64,000 bases of DNA, taken from Candidatus Heimdallarchaeota archaeon LC_3. Lineage in GTDB: Archaea > Asgardarchaeota > Heimdallarchaeia > Hodarchaeales > LC-3. Each line of letters begins with the position of its first letter. Positions within the stretch are counted from its first letter, which is position 1. Made by a program: the position numbers and the translations under genes. The notes below the pieces were generated by a model. The model searched no databases and had not been told where the DNA came from. It saw nothing but the letters and a program-made list of their open reading frames with translations. The stretch is from contig MDVS01000150.1 in NCBI GenBank assembly GCA_001940645.1, forward strand, positions 22,010 to 86,009, read 5' to 3'. Shown here one piece after another: positions 48,439-57,033 of this stretch.

Positions 48439-49797
48439 ATGATTGAATCATTACTAATTGCAAATCGTGGAGAAATAGCACTTAGAATAGAAAAAACATG
48501 TATAAAATTAGGAATCAAACCTTATTTTGTATTTGAATCAGCTGATACAGAACTTCCACATGCAAAGAAAAAGGATGCTTTCCAAATATCAAGTTATATG
48601 TCAGCGGAAGAAATTATATCAATTGCAAAAAAGAACTCTATTGAGGCTATACATCCTGGATATGGCTTCATCAGTGAACAACCCAAATTTTCTAAACTAT
48701 CCGAAGAAGAGGGAATAGAATTTGTAGGTCCATCATCTCAAACAATGGAAAAACTAGGAGATAAACAAAAAATGCTTATGAATGTCTCTTTTGCTAATTT
48801 ACCAAGAATTCCAGGCAAAATGGTCGATATAAATGATGAAAAAGCAATTTTAGATGCAGCAGATGAATTATTCTTTCCTTTAATCGTTAAAGGGAGAGAA
48901 AGTGGTGGTGGGAGACAAATCAAAGTCAATCAAACTAAGGAAGAGCTGTTAAAATCCATTTCACGCTTAGAAAATGAAGAAATTTCTGAAGTCTTTATCT
49001 CTAAATTCATGACAAATGTTAAACATATAGAAGTTCAGTTACTAGGTGACAAAAAAGGAAAAATTATAGCCTTATCAAATAGGGATTGCTCAATTCAAAG
49101 ACGTTTTCAAAAACTAGTCGAGGAAGCACCGTCTTCGTTGCCTATTGCCTTACAAAAAGAAATCGAATACACTGCAATTCGTGCTGCTTATTTGGGAGAT
49201 TATCTCAATGCTGGTACTATTGAGTTCTTAGTAGATCAACAAAGTAATTATTACTTTATGGAAGTAAATCCAAGGTTACAAGTTGAACATACTGTTACGG
49301 AAGAAGTATTCGGAGTAGATCTTGTCGAATGGCAGATTAGAATAGCCAGTGGTGAAGAGATACAAATGGAATCTGATTTATTAAAACCAAAAGGACATGC
49401 TATTCAAATTAGAATTAATGCTGAGGATCCATTTAATGATTTTTCAGGTACTACAGGAAAAATAACTTCTTGTATTCCTCCTAGCGAATCAAAAGGATAT
49501 AAAACACGTTTTGATACATTTGTTTATTCTGGAATTACCATTCCAGCAATTTATGACTCAATGATAGCAAAATTAATTATTTACGCTAAAAATCGTGATA
49601 TAGCAATTAAATCTATGCTTGAGGCGATAAAACATACTCAAATTGAAGGGATAAAAACTACTTTGCCTTTTTTTGAAGGAATATTGCATCACCCAATATT
49701 CCTTGAAGCTAATCATAAAACTAATTATTTAAATTTATATACAGATGATTTGTTAAAACTAAGCACGTTATGTAGTTTCACTCTACAGAAAAGCTAA
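48439..49797 (+). CDS. accC: Biotin carboxylase subunit (acyl-CoA carboxylase)
   Basis: ATP-grasp enzyme that carboxylates biotin on the carrier protein of acetyl- or propionyl-CoA carboxylase. 452 residues from the ATG at 48439 (TTG at 48400 possible). Motifs: LIANRGEIALRIEKTC, AIHPGYGFISEQP, the ATP-grasp loop VKGRESGGGRQIKV (a variant of KAAxGGGGRG), HIEVQLLGDKKG, SNRDCSIQRRFQKLVEEAP, and FMEVNPRLQVEHTVTE, the bicarbonate/biotin site. The glycine loop is unusual, with R-E in place of A-x. No carboxyltransferase or biotin carrier gene is in the window, so the partner subunits must be elsewhere. It is followed by an amphi-Trp-like gene 23 bp downstream. Confidence 0.88.
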   Translation: MIESLLIANRGEIALRIEKTCIKLGIKPYFVFESADTELPHAKKKDAFQISSYMSAEEIISIAKKNSIEAIHPGYGFISEQPKFSKLSEEEGIEFVGPSSQTMEKLGDKQKMLMNVSFANLPRIPGKMVDINDEKAILDAADELFFPLIVKGRESGGGRQIKVNQTKEELLKSISRLENEEISEVFISKFMTNVKHIEVQLLGDKKGKIIALSNRDCSIQRRFQKLVEEAPSSLPIALQKEIEYTAIRAAYLGDYLNAGTIEFLVDQQSNYYFMEVNPRLQVEHTVTEEVFGVDLVEWQIRIASGEEIQMESDLLKPKGHAIQIRINAEDPFNDFSGTTGKITSCIPPSESKGYKTRFDTFVYSGITIPAIYDSMIAKLIIYAKNRDIAIKSMLEAIKHTQIEGIKTTLPFFEGILHHPIFLEANHKTNYLNLYTDDLLKLSTLCSFTLQKS

Positions 49798-49820
49798 AAT
49801 ATTTTCATTAAGTACAAGAA

Positions 49821-50240
49821 ATGGTTGGAAACATTATTATGGATAAAAATACAGATAATAGTGATTTAGATGATTATATATCATGGGAATTTGCTCATGC
49901 ATATAAGAAAGAGGAATTAGTTTCAAAATTAAAGAAGTTTATATTAGACATTGAAAAGGGTCATATAAGAATTGATGTTAATGAGGTTGAAGATACAAAT
50001 GAAGGATCTTTAGATATTGAATTCCCCTCTGATGAAGTATTATGTACCTTCGAATACGATTCTGAACCAATGTATATAGATAAGAATGTAAAAAAGGATT
50101 ACTTTGGTATAAAACTTTTCTGGTCAGATTTAGGTGTAGAAAAACTAATCGAAGAAGAAGCGAAGCTTGATGAACTTGATGAAGATGATGAAATTGATCT
50201 AGATGAAGATATTGAAGATCTTGAAGCAGATGATGACTAA
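49821..50240 (+). CDS. Amphi-Trp-like small acidic protein
   Basis: 139 residues with ATG at 49821; a second ATG at 49839 is also possible. The pattern SWEFAHAYKKEELVSKLKKFILDIEKG followed in full by strands (HIRIDVNEVEDTNEGS, IEFPSDEV, YFGIKLFWSDLG) matches the amphi-Trp domain, a short helix-strand domain with Trp at the edges. The C-terminal ~40 residues are almost all Asp and Glu (LDEDDEIDLDEDIED). It is likely co-transcribed with the biotin carboxylase gene and may be a small accessory protein; the role is not known. Confidence 0.5.
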   Translation: MVGNIIMDKNTDNSDLDDYISWEFAHAYKKEELVSKLKKFILDIEKGHIRIDVNEVEDTNEGSLDIEFPSDEVLCTFEYDSEPMYIDKNVKKDYFGIKLFWSDLGVEKLIEEEAKLDELDEDDEIDLDEDIEDLEADDD

Positions 50241-50299
50241 AATCTTCCTAACTTCTGACTGATTTTATAAAATTTATGTCCTGTAATAATAGGAAGCTA

Positions 50300-50467
50300 T
50301 TATCGTATACTTTCGAAAATAAGACGCCCTACAACATAAATGATAAACCCTATCAATCCTAAAATAGACATCCCTACTATTGTTACCTTAGAAATTAACC
50401 AAATCTCTTTTAATGAAGGTTTTTTTGCTATTTTAATTAATCTTACTGAATCATTTAAGAATCCCAT
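50300..50467 (-). CDS. secE: Protein translocase subunit SecE / Sec61 gamma
   Basis: A 55-residue protein, ATG at 50467, stop TAA at 50300-50302. It reads as archaeal SecE: VRLIKIAKKPSLKEIWL (amphipathic helix with KKP), then SKVTIVGMSILGLIGFIIY (the single membrane helix with the KVT-x-x-G start and G-x-IGFIIY end) and a short tail. SecE clamps SecY together in the protein-conducting channel. The usual archaeal neighbours (spt5/nusG, L11) are absent; it stands between the amphi-Trp-like gene and the ACT-like gene on the opposite strand. It is easily missed because it is so short. Confidence 0.88.
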   Translation of the reverse strand: MGFLNDSVRLIKIAKKPSLKEIWLISKVTIVGMSILGLIGFIIYVVGRLIFESIR

Positions 50468-50836
50468 ATCAAATCATAGTAAAATTGTTTTTTCGAAATT
50501 AGAATGTTATCTGTAAAGAAAAAAGAAATAATCATCATTATCCAAACAGGATTATAAATTTACTTGAAAAAAAATGTAAGAAATAGAAGATGTATTATTT
50601 TCAAAATAAATTTTTGAAATGACTTTTAAAACCTATTTAATATCTAAAATAAATTATTTAAATCTGTATTCTTGATTTATTAACCGAGAATAATCAAAAA
50701 AAGGAAAAATGTCTTAATTAAGCTACCAGAAAAATATTTAAAAAGAATTAAAAAGAATTATAAATAATTAAAGGATAGTATTCAAATATCAGAAAAAAGA
50801 TAAAAAAAAACATGATTATTGGAGAGCAATAAGTAA
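50468..50836. other. Intergenic, nothing recognised beyond promoters
   Basis: About 370 very AT-rich bases between the divergent secE and the ACT-like gene. It contains a small tandem repeat (aaaaagaatt twice, near 50740-50760). Both promoters should be here, but no boxes were assigned with confidence. Confidence 0.35.
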
Positions 50837-51262
50837 ATGTCATCAAATTCTGTAACAATTGCAAAAATGATTTCACTAAATGAATCAGCACCTATAAGCT
50901 TGCCCGCTGACTTTTTAGAAACTTTAAAGCCTAAAGATGGGGCTTCAAGTGCAGTAATGATACTAGCACCATCAACTAAGATTATTAGGATTATACCATC
51001 AAAAAGTGATAAAGTAATCAAAGTATCAATAGAAATTGGAGAATTATCACCTGACTTCTTACAAGAATTAGGTGTAGTTTTCATGAGATCAAAAATAAAG
51101 ACTCTATATTCAACTGGTCTCTGTTTCACGCAAGAAACGTGTCTATACGAGGGATATGTTGATAAATCTGATCTTAAGGAAGTAACTGAAGACAATTTAA
51201 AAACAGAACTACAGAATATTAAAGGAGTATCCAAAGTTCTTCTAGAAGAACTTGGTGTCTAA
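50837..51262 (+). CDS. Hypothetical protein, possible AbrB-like plus ACT-like domains
   Basis: 141 residues, ATG at 50837. The first half contains ISLPADFLETLKPKDGAS, the look of an AbrB/SpoVT edge strand and loop, and the second half the beta-alpha-beta pattern of an ACT fold (KVIKVSIEIGELSPDFLQEL, VVFMRSKIKTLYSTGLCF, LKTELQNIKGVSKVLLEEL). This architecture would suit a small-molecule-responsive regulator. The calls are by pattern only. The opposite-strand frame over the same bases lacks such order and is a shadow. Confidence 0.45.
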   Translation: MSSNSVTIAKMISLNESAPISLPADFLETLKPKDGASSAVMILAPSTKIIRIIPSKSDKVIKVSIEIGELSPDFLQELGVVFMRSKIKTLYSTGLCFTQETCLYEGYVDKSDLKEVTEDNLKTELQNIKGVSKVLLEELGV

Positions 51263-51483
51263 CGTTTAATAATTACTCTCCTTTTTTTCTAGCTCTTTTT
51301 TTTTTCCCTTTGTAGGTTATTCTAATCTGTAATAGGAGATAGTATCAAATTCAGTTGTTTATAACTCACTAATCGAAAAAAAATGTAACATTTAATTTTT
51401 TAAAATTCAATTAGAAAAGGGTTTGATGATAAAAAAATTAAATCAATCAAAAATGCTAAAAAGATTTTTTTTTATTTTCAGGT

Positions 51484-52149
51484 ATGGTTAAACAATTAAT
51501 TGTTACTGCTTCATCGAAAAGTAAGCGCTCAGAAGGAGAAATACCATTTTTTGTACCAGAAAGATCATTTATTGACTCACTTAATGATAAAAATATAAAA
51601 AATCTTATTGAAGCACGATCTGAGCTTTTAAAAGAATTTAATTTTGATAAAGGGCCAGATACACATAGTGATCTTAAGGTTTCTAGTGATCCATTCTTCT
51701 TACCTGCTTATATTCGCTATTCAGGACGCACTTTTTCTAAAGTAACCTCTGATGCTTGGAATAATCTTAACAACAAACCAGATAAATTTGATTGTGTTAT
51801 TCTTTCTGCTTATTATGGTATTATTCGCTTTAATGATCCAATCCGTAATTATACAATTAAACAAGTTACTAAAATGCCATCTGGAAAAACAATAGGAAAA
51901 TTCTGGAGAGATCAAGGAGCTCAGGATTGGGTGTTTAATTATATAAAAAATAATAACATAAATCAAGTTAAATTCGTCTTATCAACTTCTTATTCGGATA
52001 TTATAGAGAAGGAGACTTTAATGGAAAGACTTGAGGAGGAATTGAGTATTCCATCCACTGATAATCAATTCAAAGAAGGGGGCGGAATGCGATCAATGAC
52101 ATTGCGTGGACAATATATAAACAATCTTTTACTTGATCAAGTTAAATAA
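51484..52149 (+). CDS. YaaA/DUF6884-like protein
   Basis: 221 residues, ATG at 51484. The centre reads CVILSAYYGIIRFNDPIRNY, the sequence style of the YaaA (peroxide-stress) and DUF6884 families (LSAxYGLxxPxxPIxxY). The N-terminal line QLIVTASSKSKRSEGEIPFF and a later FRRD-like WRDQGAQDWVF also fit. YaaA binds DNA or is linked to iron and oxidative damage in bacteria; for the archaeal relatives no role is known. It is alone on its strand with AT-rich gaps on both sides. Confidence 0.5.
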   Translation: MVKQLIVTASSKSKRSEGEIPFFVPERSFIDSLNDKNIKNLIEARSELLKEFNFDKGPDTHSDLKVSSDPFFLPAYIRYSGRTFSKVTSDAWNNLNNKPDKFDCVILSAYYGIIRFNDPIRNYTIKQVTKMPSGKTIGKFWRDQGAQDWVFNYIKNNNINQVKFVLSTSYSDIIEKETLMERLEEELSIPSTDNQFKEGGGMRSMTLRGQYINNLLLDQVK

Positions 52150-52408
52150 ATACCATAATTTCATTTTTCTTTCCATTCTTATCCTTCAGTTGAAAATTTT
52201 CAAATCCTTAGTTGAAAGGTTACCTAGTAGATATTAATAATCCGTCAAATTGACATCATGGAATGACTCAAAATATAGGTAATCCCATTCTTTCTTGATT
52301 TAATTCATTAAAATGTATTTACAAAACGTCTTGATAACTTAAAAACAGTTCTAGTACTATTAATGGTGTTTATTTTTTATTTAAAAATTGAAATTCCAAT
52401 TTTATTTT

Positions 52409-53368
52409 ATGGATGAACAGGTATTGAGCTCTTTTCTTATTCCATTAGCATTTATATCAACAATAGTTTATGGAATTGTCGCTTTATATATAAAATATCT
52501 ATTATATCATATGAAAAATCCAATGAATTTATTATTGATTCAAATGATAATCAATTTCATTTTTATTTTAGCAATCTATTTGGTCATGAGTGTTTTGGGA
52601 ATTTATCCAGTTGAAGTTATTACTTTAGGTAACATAATACTAATAATAATTTCAACGATTTTTCTTTTTTTTGGAATTTTAAGCTTATATTATGGTTTTA
52701 AGGTAGGAAATGTATCAGTTGGGGGGTTAATTCTTTCCAGTAGAGTTTTTGTTAGCGTTCTCTTAGCAATTATTTTTTTAAATGAAATTTATTCCTTAAA
52801 TATTTATTTTTGGTTTTTCTTTATATTTCTTGGAATAATTTTTATCTCTTGGCAAGAAGATTTTTCTTTTATTAAAGGTGTAAGGAATAGTGGATCAATC
52901 TATTTTCTCTTAACAATTTTCTTGTGGGGATTTGCAAATGTGATAATTGGTGCAGTTAATAACGAAGTATTTGTTATTTCTTTTCTCATTATTCGACTTT
53001 TAGTGCTCAACACTTTAACTATACTTCTTTATCCAAAATTAAAAGAATACCTAGGAGAAGATCATCCGTTACATTTTGAACTAAAATCAATCTTTTTAAT
53101 CAGTGTTTTTGTTTTAATAGCGACAATAGGTGATGCAGCATATATTATGGCCTTAGGTGAATCTGTTACTATCACAGAAGCTATTGGTGCTTTTCAAGGA
53201 GTGATTGTATTCATATTAGTCTTATTATTATCACAAAATTCTTTACTAAGGAGTATATATAATGAACCACTTAAAAAGAAGACTTTGTTGGTCAGATTTC
53301 TGGGAATTACTATTGCAACGATTGCTACATTAATAATGATATATGAGCTGGGTTCATTAAATATTTGA
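52409..53368 (+). CDS. EamA/DMT-type membrane transporter
   Basis: 319 residues from the ATG at 52409 (TTG at 52388 possible). Ten hydrophobic segments in two halves of five are visible, the usual layout of the drug/metabolite transporter superfamily. Typical are the end-of-half helices: GNVSVGGLILSSRVFVSVLL, then FLNEIYSLN and a following helix, and AIGAFQGVIVFILVLLLS for the second half. The substrate is unknown; members export metabolites or act as permeases. No partner gene is adjacent. Confidence 0.7.
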   Translation: MDEQVLSSFLIPLAFISTIVYGIVALYIKYLLYHMKNPMNLLLIQMIINFIFILAIYLVMSVLGIYPVEVITLGNIILIIISTIFLFFGILSLYYGFKVGNVSVGGLILSSRVFVSVLLAIIFLNEIYSLNIYFWFFFIFLGIIFISWQEDFSFIKGVRNSGSIYFLLTIFLWGFANVIIGAVNNEVFVISFLIIRLLVLNTLTILLYPKLKEYLGEDHPLHFELKSIFLISVFVLIATIGDAAYIMALGESVTITEAIGAFQGVIVFILVLLLSQNSLLRSIYNEPLKKKTLLVRFLGITIATIATLIMIYELGSLNI

Positions 53369-53771
53369 ATCATATTTTTGATTTGAATCTATAATGAGGA
53401 TTATTAAAATCGGGAAATTATATAATATTGATAATATCTATAATTGATAATAATCTCTAAAACGTGTAACATCAGTTTCTTTTGGTAATTTTTCGGCATA
53501 ATTAAAACAAAATTTGTTGACTGACTTATTAACATGATCGTACTTAATACAAAAATTGTTTTGAGAAAGTTAATTCCTTTTCAAAGTTTTAATTCTTTAA
53601 ATAAGATTAAGATCTTTTTTTCGGATTTTCTTTTTAAATTTCATGAATGTGGAATTTTATATTGCATAACACCATTTTTTTGTTCTGAGTCCTCATCTTT
53701 ATATACTCTCAATACTATTATTAAATTGATAGTAGTAAAGTTAGTATCATAAATAGTAATGTGGTTATTAA
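53369..53771. other. Intergenic with promoter region of padR
   Basis: About 400 AT-rich bases. Apart from the promoter and dyad upstream of padR (separate entry) no feature was recognised. Short open frames on both strands here are Phe/Leu/Ile-rich, look driven by AT content, and were not called. Confidence 0.4.
53698..53734 (+). promoter_or_regulatory. Probable padR promoter with inverted-repeat operator
   Basis: A TATA-like box tttatata lies at 53698-53705. A dyad tactat-N10-atagta (53713-53718 and 53729-53734) begins 8 bases downstream and covers the expected start of transcription, about 25 bases after the box. PadR proteins usually bind such dyads in their own promoter, so self-repression is likely. 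Inference from position; the box and dyad are seen directly. Confidence 0.4.
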
Positions 53772-54140
53772 ATGAATTCGGATAAATCAGCTCAATGGGC
53801 TCAAAAAGAAAGTGAACAGCTTCTTTCGCAAGTTTATAAACTTGCTTTGCTCTCAATAATTTACGAAAATCAACAAGTTGGAGGAATTCATGGTTATGCT
53901 ATTGGACAAGCACTGTATGATGAATCTGAAGGAGGATTAAGTGGAAGCAATGCGACATACTATGCAATTCTTAGACGTATGGAGAAAGATAGTTTACTCA
54001 ATTCTGAGATAGTAGAATCGACTTCTGGACCGTCAAGAAAACATTACTTTTTAACGACACTAGGTGAAAACGCTTTGAACGATTTGTGGAAAAAGTGGAA
54101 ATACTATTACTCCTTATTAAATGATTTAATTAAAAAATAA
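53772..54140 (+). CDS. PadR-family transcription regulator
   Basis: 122 residues, ATG at 53772. Winged-helix domain of the PadR type: ALLSIIYENQQVGGIHGYAI (helix 1-2), SNATYYAILRRMEKDSLL (recognition helix Y-x-x-L-x-R-M-E) and SGPSRKHYFLTTLGENAL (wing with R-K-x-Y-x-L-T). The C-terminal helix serves dimerisation. It stands directly upstream of a membrane protein with a HAAS domain, a pairing seen often with PadR, in which the regulator controls its membrane partner. A dyad in its promoter suggests autoregulation. Confidence 0.88.
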   Translation: MNSDKSAQWAQKESEQLLSQVYKLALLSIIYENQQVGGIHGYAIGQALYDESEGGLSGSNATYYAILRRMEKDSLLNSEIVESTSGPSRKHYFLTTLGENALNDLWKKWKYYYSLLNDLIKK

Positions 54141-54166
54141 ACATAATAATGTTTCGAGGTTAAAAA

Positions 54167-55237
54167 ATGAACAATAATGTATCGAATGAAGTAGAATTAT
54201 ACCTAAATGAAGTTAATGATCTTTTAGGTAACTTACCAGATAAACAAGATATTATTCATGAGTTAAGAACTCATATCTGGGATGAAGCAAATCATTTGTC
54301 TTCAAAGAAAAGTTTAAGCTTTTCAGATGCTTTCAGAGAAGCAATAGACAGAATGGAAAATCCTCAAGCTTTAGCAGAAAAGTTTATATCTACGGAGCCT
54401 TCAGATTCTTCGGAATCGTACAAAGGTGTAGGATCTAAATTCACTTCACAAAGTTATGTTCCTGAGAGAAGTATTACACGTGAACAATATGTTTTAATGG
54501 GATTATTAGGAATGTTGTCTGTTTTAATATTTTCACCAATTATTTCTTTCAGTCTTACTTCTGGAGAGTTTTTACCATTTCTTTTTGTTTTGTCTTTTGT
54601 AGTTGGACTCATTATAATTATCTTTTTTCTCTTATTCATGTATTACCAAGATGAGAAGACGAGAAATGCGCAAATTGTTGAACTGAGAAAAAGATTTCAG
54701 AAAATATCTTTCCAATTTCAAAGTACTAAGTCTAAATATCCTGCTTCTTGGTGGTCAAAATTGGGAGAACATGCTGCTGGTATAGGCATGCTTTGGTTAA
54801 TGATCATTGCTTCAGCTGCTGTAATTTACCTTACATTTGGGCTTCCTTACCCAAGTCTGCTAAATGATAATTGGTTTTATCTCGGTTTTATTATTGTGGG
54901 AATTTCTTTGATTATCGAAGCTTCAACAGCGATATTTACCATTGCATTAGGAAGAGTTAGAATTCTTCGTCTTATTAATGGTATAAAACATTTCTTATTG
55001 GCTGTTCTCACTTTGATATTGCTGATTTATTATCCGTTGTCTTTAACTGATACAATAATGGAATTTCTCCCTGCTGATATTAATCCACAAGTTTTCAATT
55101 TTTTAGAAAATATTGATTTTTATGCTAAAATCTTTTTAGGATTAATTGCTTCTTTACATTGGATGGCAGGATTGTATGATCTATTCAAATACGGTTTCTG
55201 GAAACTTTCGGATCGTAAATCATTAATAGCAGAATAA
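54167..55237 (+). CDS. HAAS-domain membrane protein
   Basis: 356 residues, ATG at 54167, 26 bp after padR. The N-terminal ~75 residues form the helical HAAS (DUF1700-type) domain: VELYLNEVNDLLGNLP, then IIHELRTHIWDEAN and AFREAIDRMENPQALAEKF. Two groups of membrane helices follow: a pair at about 105-125 and 130-160, and four more at about 200-340. Such proteins accompany PadR regulators in bacteria and archaea and probably respond to envelope conditions or affect a transporter; here no ABC transporter lies close by. The two genes form an operon. Confidence 0.75.
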   Translation: MNNNVSNEVELYLNEVNDLLGNLPDKQDIIHELRTHIWDEANHLSSKKSLSFSDAFREAIDRMENPQALAEKFISTEPSDSSESYKGVGSKFTSQSYVPERSITREQYVLMGLLGMLSVLIFSPIISFSLTSGEFLPFLFVLSFVVGLIIIIFFLLFMYYQDEKTRNAQIVELRKRFQKISFQFQSTKSKYPASWWSKLGEHAAGIGMLWLMIIASAAVIYLTFGLPYPSLLNDNWFYLGFIIVGISLIIEASTAIFTIALGRVRILRLINGIKHFLLAVLTLILLIYYPLSLTDTIMEFLPADINPQVFNFLENIDFYAKIFLGLIASLHWMAGLYDLFKYGFWKLSDRKSLIAE

Positions 55238-55397
55238 ATAATAGTTAATCATAATTTTCTACTCTTTTTTCCTCGTTATTTTATTTATAGTAGAATATTT
55301 TATTTGAACTTTATAACAAGAAAGCAAATAATTTAAAGGAAACATTACTACTAATAGCTAATAGCAGTCTATTTAGTTTAATGGAGCTTATTTTTAA

Positions 55398-55919
55398 ATG
55401 GAAGAATTTGTTTTCAAGATGGTAGTTTTAGGAGAAAAAACAACAGGGAAAACTTCCCTAATTAGAAGGTATATTCATGGTTCTTTTGAAGGTAGGTATG
55501 CTGCGACAATTGGTCTGAATGTTTCTAATAAAAAGATTAATCTTGAAAATTCATCAATAAATTTACTAATTTATGATATTGAAGCTGAAAATGATTTTGA
55601 AAGCCTATTTGAACCATTCGTTGAAGGTAGTATTGCTGTAATATTTGTTTTTGATATTACTCGAGTCGAAACATTTGATGCAGTAGAAACTTGGGTAGAA
55701 CGGATGAAAAATTTAACTAAAAGTTCTGCTCTAGAAAATACAATTCTGATTGGAAATAAAATTGATTTGCCTAGAAAAATAGATAAAAGAGATGGAGAAC
55801 AACTTGCTAAAAAAATATCTTCTTCTCATTATTTGGAAACCTCAGCTAAAGAAAACATCGAAGTTGATCTTGCTTTTCATTATCTAGCTGAAAGAATCTT
55901 AGAAAGGAATTCAAGTTGA
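55398..55919 (+). CDS. Rab/Ras-like small GTPase with degenerate switch II
   Basis: 173 residues, ATG at 55398. P-loop GEKTTGKTS (from residue 12), effector Thr in AATIGLN (G2), NKxD as IGNKIDLP and SAK as LETSAKE (G5) are all canonical Rab/Ras. Switch II is not: where WDTAGQE is expected the sequence is IYDIEAENDF, lacking the Gly and the catalytic Gln, so intrinsic hydrolysis should be weak. No C-terminal Cys for lipid. The stop overlaps the TTG start of the next gene, which encodes a two-helix membrane protein, so membrane recruitment by that partner is a reasonable guess. Confidence 0.85.
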   Translation: MEEFVFKMVVLGEKTTGKTSLIRRYIHGSFEGRYAATIGLNVSNKKINLENSSINLLIYDIEAENDFESLFEPFVEGSIAVIFVFDITRVETFDAVETWVERMKNLTKSSALENTILIGNKIDLPRKIDKRDGEQLAKKISSSHYLETSAKENIEVDLAFHYLAERILERNSS

Positions 55920-56584
55920 AGAATAATAGTAATGGAGAAAAAGATAATTTTAACATAGAAAAAGAATTTCTCATTACCTTTAACATGGATGAAAAGAAAA
56001 CAAATTCCTTCTCATCAGAAATGATTCTTGGAACCTATGAATCAGAAAATGCTCCCTTTACATTGAAATTAATCGGATTAAACAACAAATCTCATATTTT
56101 AATGTTTTTAATTTCTGGTGTTCTAATATTAATTTTTTCAATAATCGTGGAGTTTGATATTCTAACTACTAACAGTAGGGCAAAAGATATCTTATTTATG
56201 ACTAGTTTTTTCATCATGATCTTAATTATTTACTTTTTCCTAAAACCATATTATATTATTTTTAGAAATAAACAAATGAAAAACGGAATGTTTCTTGAAT
56301 ATAGCTTTGGGTTTTCTACTCAGGATATTACCCGTGATAAAGAATTACTATGTTCGATTGGGGATTTGGAATTGAAAAAAGTCGATAAATTAAAAAAACG
56401 GCGCGTAATGAACAATTTATTGCAATTAACTGATTCTATTGACTGTATGATAAAAATTCCTGGATTTAACGAATTAGTGTTTTGGAGATTAAGATTTACT
56501 CAATGGCTTTCTTTCCCTAAAATAACCAAAATTATTATATATCCCAAAATTAAAAAAAATAATAACAATTATTCTTTCAATTAA
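55916..56584 (+). CDS. Membrane protein co-encoded with small GTPase
   Basis: 222 residues. The TTG start at 55916 overlaps the stop of the GTPase (TTGA), indicating translational coupling. A polar N-terminal ~60 residues (SSEMILGTYESENAPFTLKL) precedes two membrane helices (SHILMFLISGVLILIFSII and DILFMTSFFIMILIIYFFL), followed by a basic ~100-residue cytosolic part (DLELKKVDKLKKRRVMNN) that could bind the GTPase or lipid head groups. No known family. The coupling is what connects it with GTPase function. Confidence 0.55.
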   Translation: MKNNSNGEKDNFNIEKEFLITFNMDEKKTNSFSSEMILGTYESENAPFTLKLIGLNNKSHILMFLISGVLILIFSIIVEFDILTTNSRAKDILFMTSFFIMILIIYFFLKPYYIIFRNKQMKNGMFLEYSFGFSTQDITRDKELLCSIGDLELKKVDKLKKRRVMNNLLQLTDSIDCMIKIPGFNELVFWRLRFTQWLSFPKITKIIIYPKIKKNNNNYSFN

Positions 56585-56604
56585 GCAGGATTAGGTTTAA
56601 AATA

Positions 56605-57003
56605 TTGTCAAAATATTTCGTTTTTCTAGGTGGATTTGGTTGGGTTCTTTCTACATTTTTAGTTTTGATAGGGGTCTTTTATTTGAAGGATCTGGTTGTG
56701 GATATTACTAAAGATCATTTTGAAATTACTATTGGTTTCCTAGGTGCTAATATTCTTGCTTTTGTCATTGCTGCTAAGCAATTTACTGCTGGTTCTTATT
56801 CTTATGGTATGGATTCAGATGGTGACTCTTTAATATCAACCGTTTCTGGATTATCATTAGCAGGTTTTGTTTGTCTTATAGTGTGGCTTTTATTAAGTGA
56901 AACTCCAATTTTAGTTCTAACTGTTGGCATTATTAGTAGTGTTATTGCATTTTTTGGTATTGTTTTAATTGGAAAATATTGGAATGCTGAAGCATCAATT
57001 TAA
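56605..57003 (+). CDS. Small four-helix membrane protein
   Basis: 132 residues with TTG start at 56605. Four hydrophobic segments (about 5-25, 42-60, 77-95, 100-121): WVLSTFLVLIGVFYL, ITIGFLGANILAFVIAA, ISTVSGLSLAGFVCLIVWLL and ILVLTVGIISSVIAFFGIV. A conserved-looking soluble loop GSYSYGMDSDGDSL lies between helices 2 and 3. No family is recognised. It follows the coupled GTPase-membrane gene pair by 20 bp and could belong to the same transcript. Confidence 0.5.
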   Translation: MSKYFVFLGGFGWVLSTFLVLIGVFYLKDLVVDITKDHFEITIGFLGANILAFVIAAKQFTAGSYSYGMDSDGDSLISTVSGLSLAGFVCLIVWLLLSETPILVLTVGIISSVIAFFGIVLIGKYWNAEASI

Positions 57004-57033
57004 GGAAATTTGATCATTTTTCACTATCTTACT

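Noticed and set aside
50740..50760. Short tandem aaaaagaatt repeat
   Set aside because: Only two units in very AT-rich DNA; expected by chance or slippage.
50782..51234. 150-codon frame on the minus strand
   Set aside because: The plus-strand gene over the same bases has ACT-like order and a good ATG; the antisense product is Ser/Leu/Ile-rich without motifs.
53534..53856. Short frames on both strands before padR
   Set aside because: They are rich in Phe, Leu, Ile and Lys as expected from AT-rich noncoding DNA, overlap the padR promoter and start, and show no family pattern.
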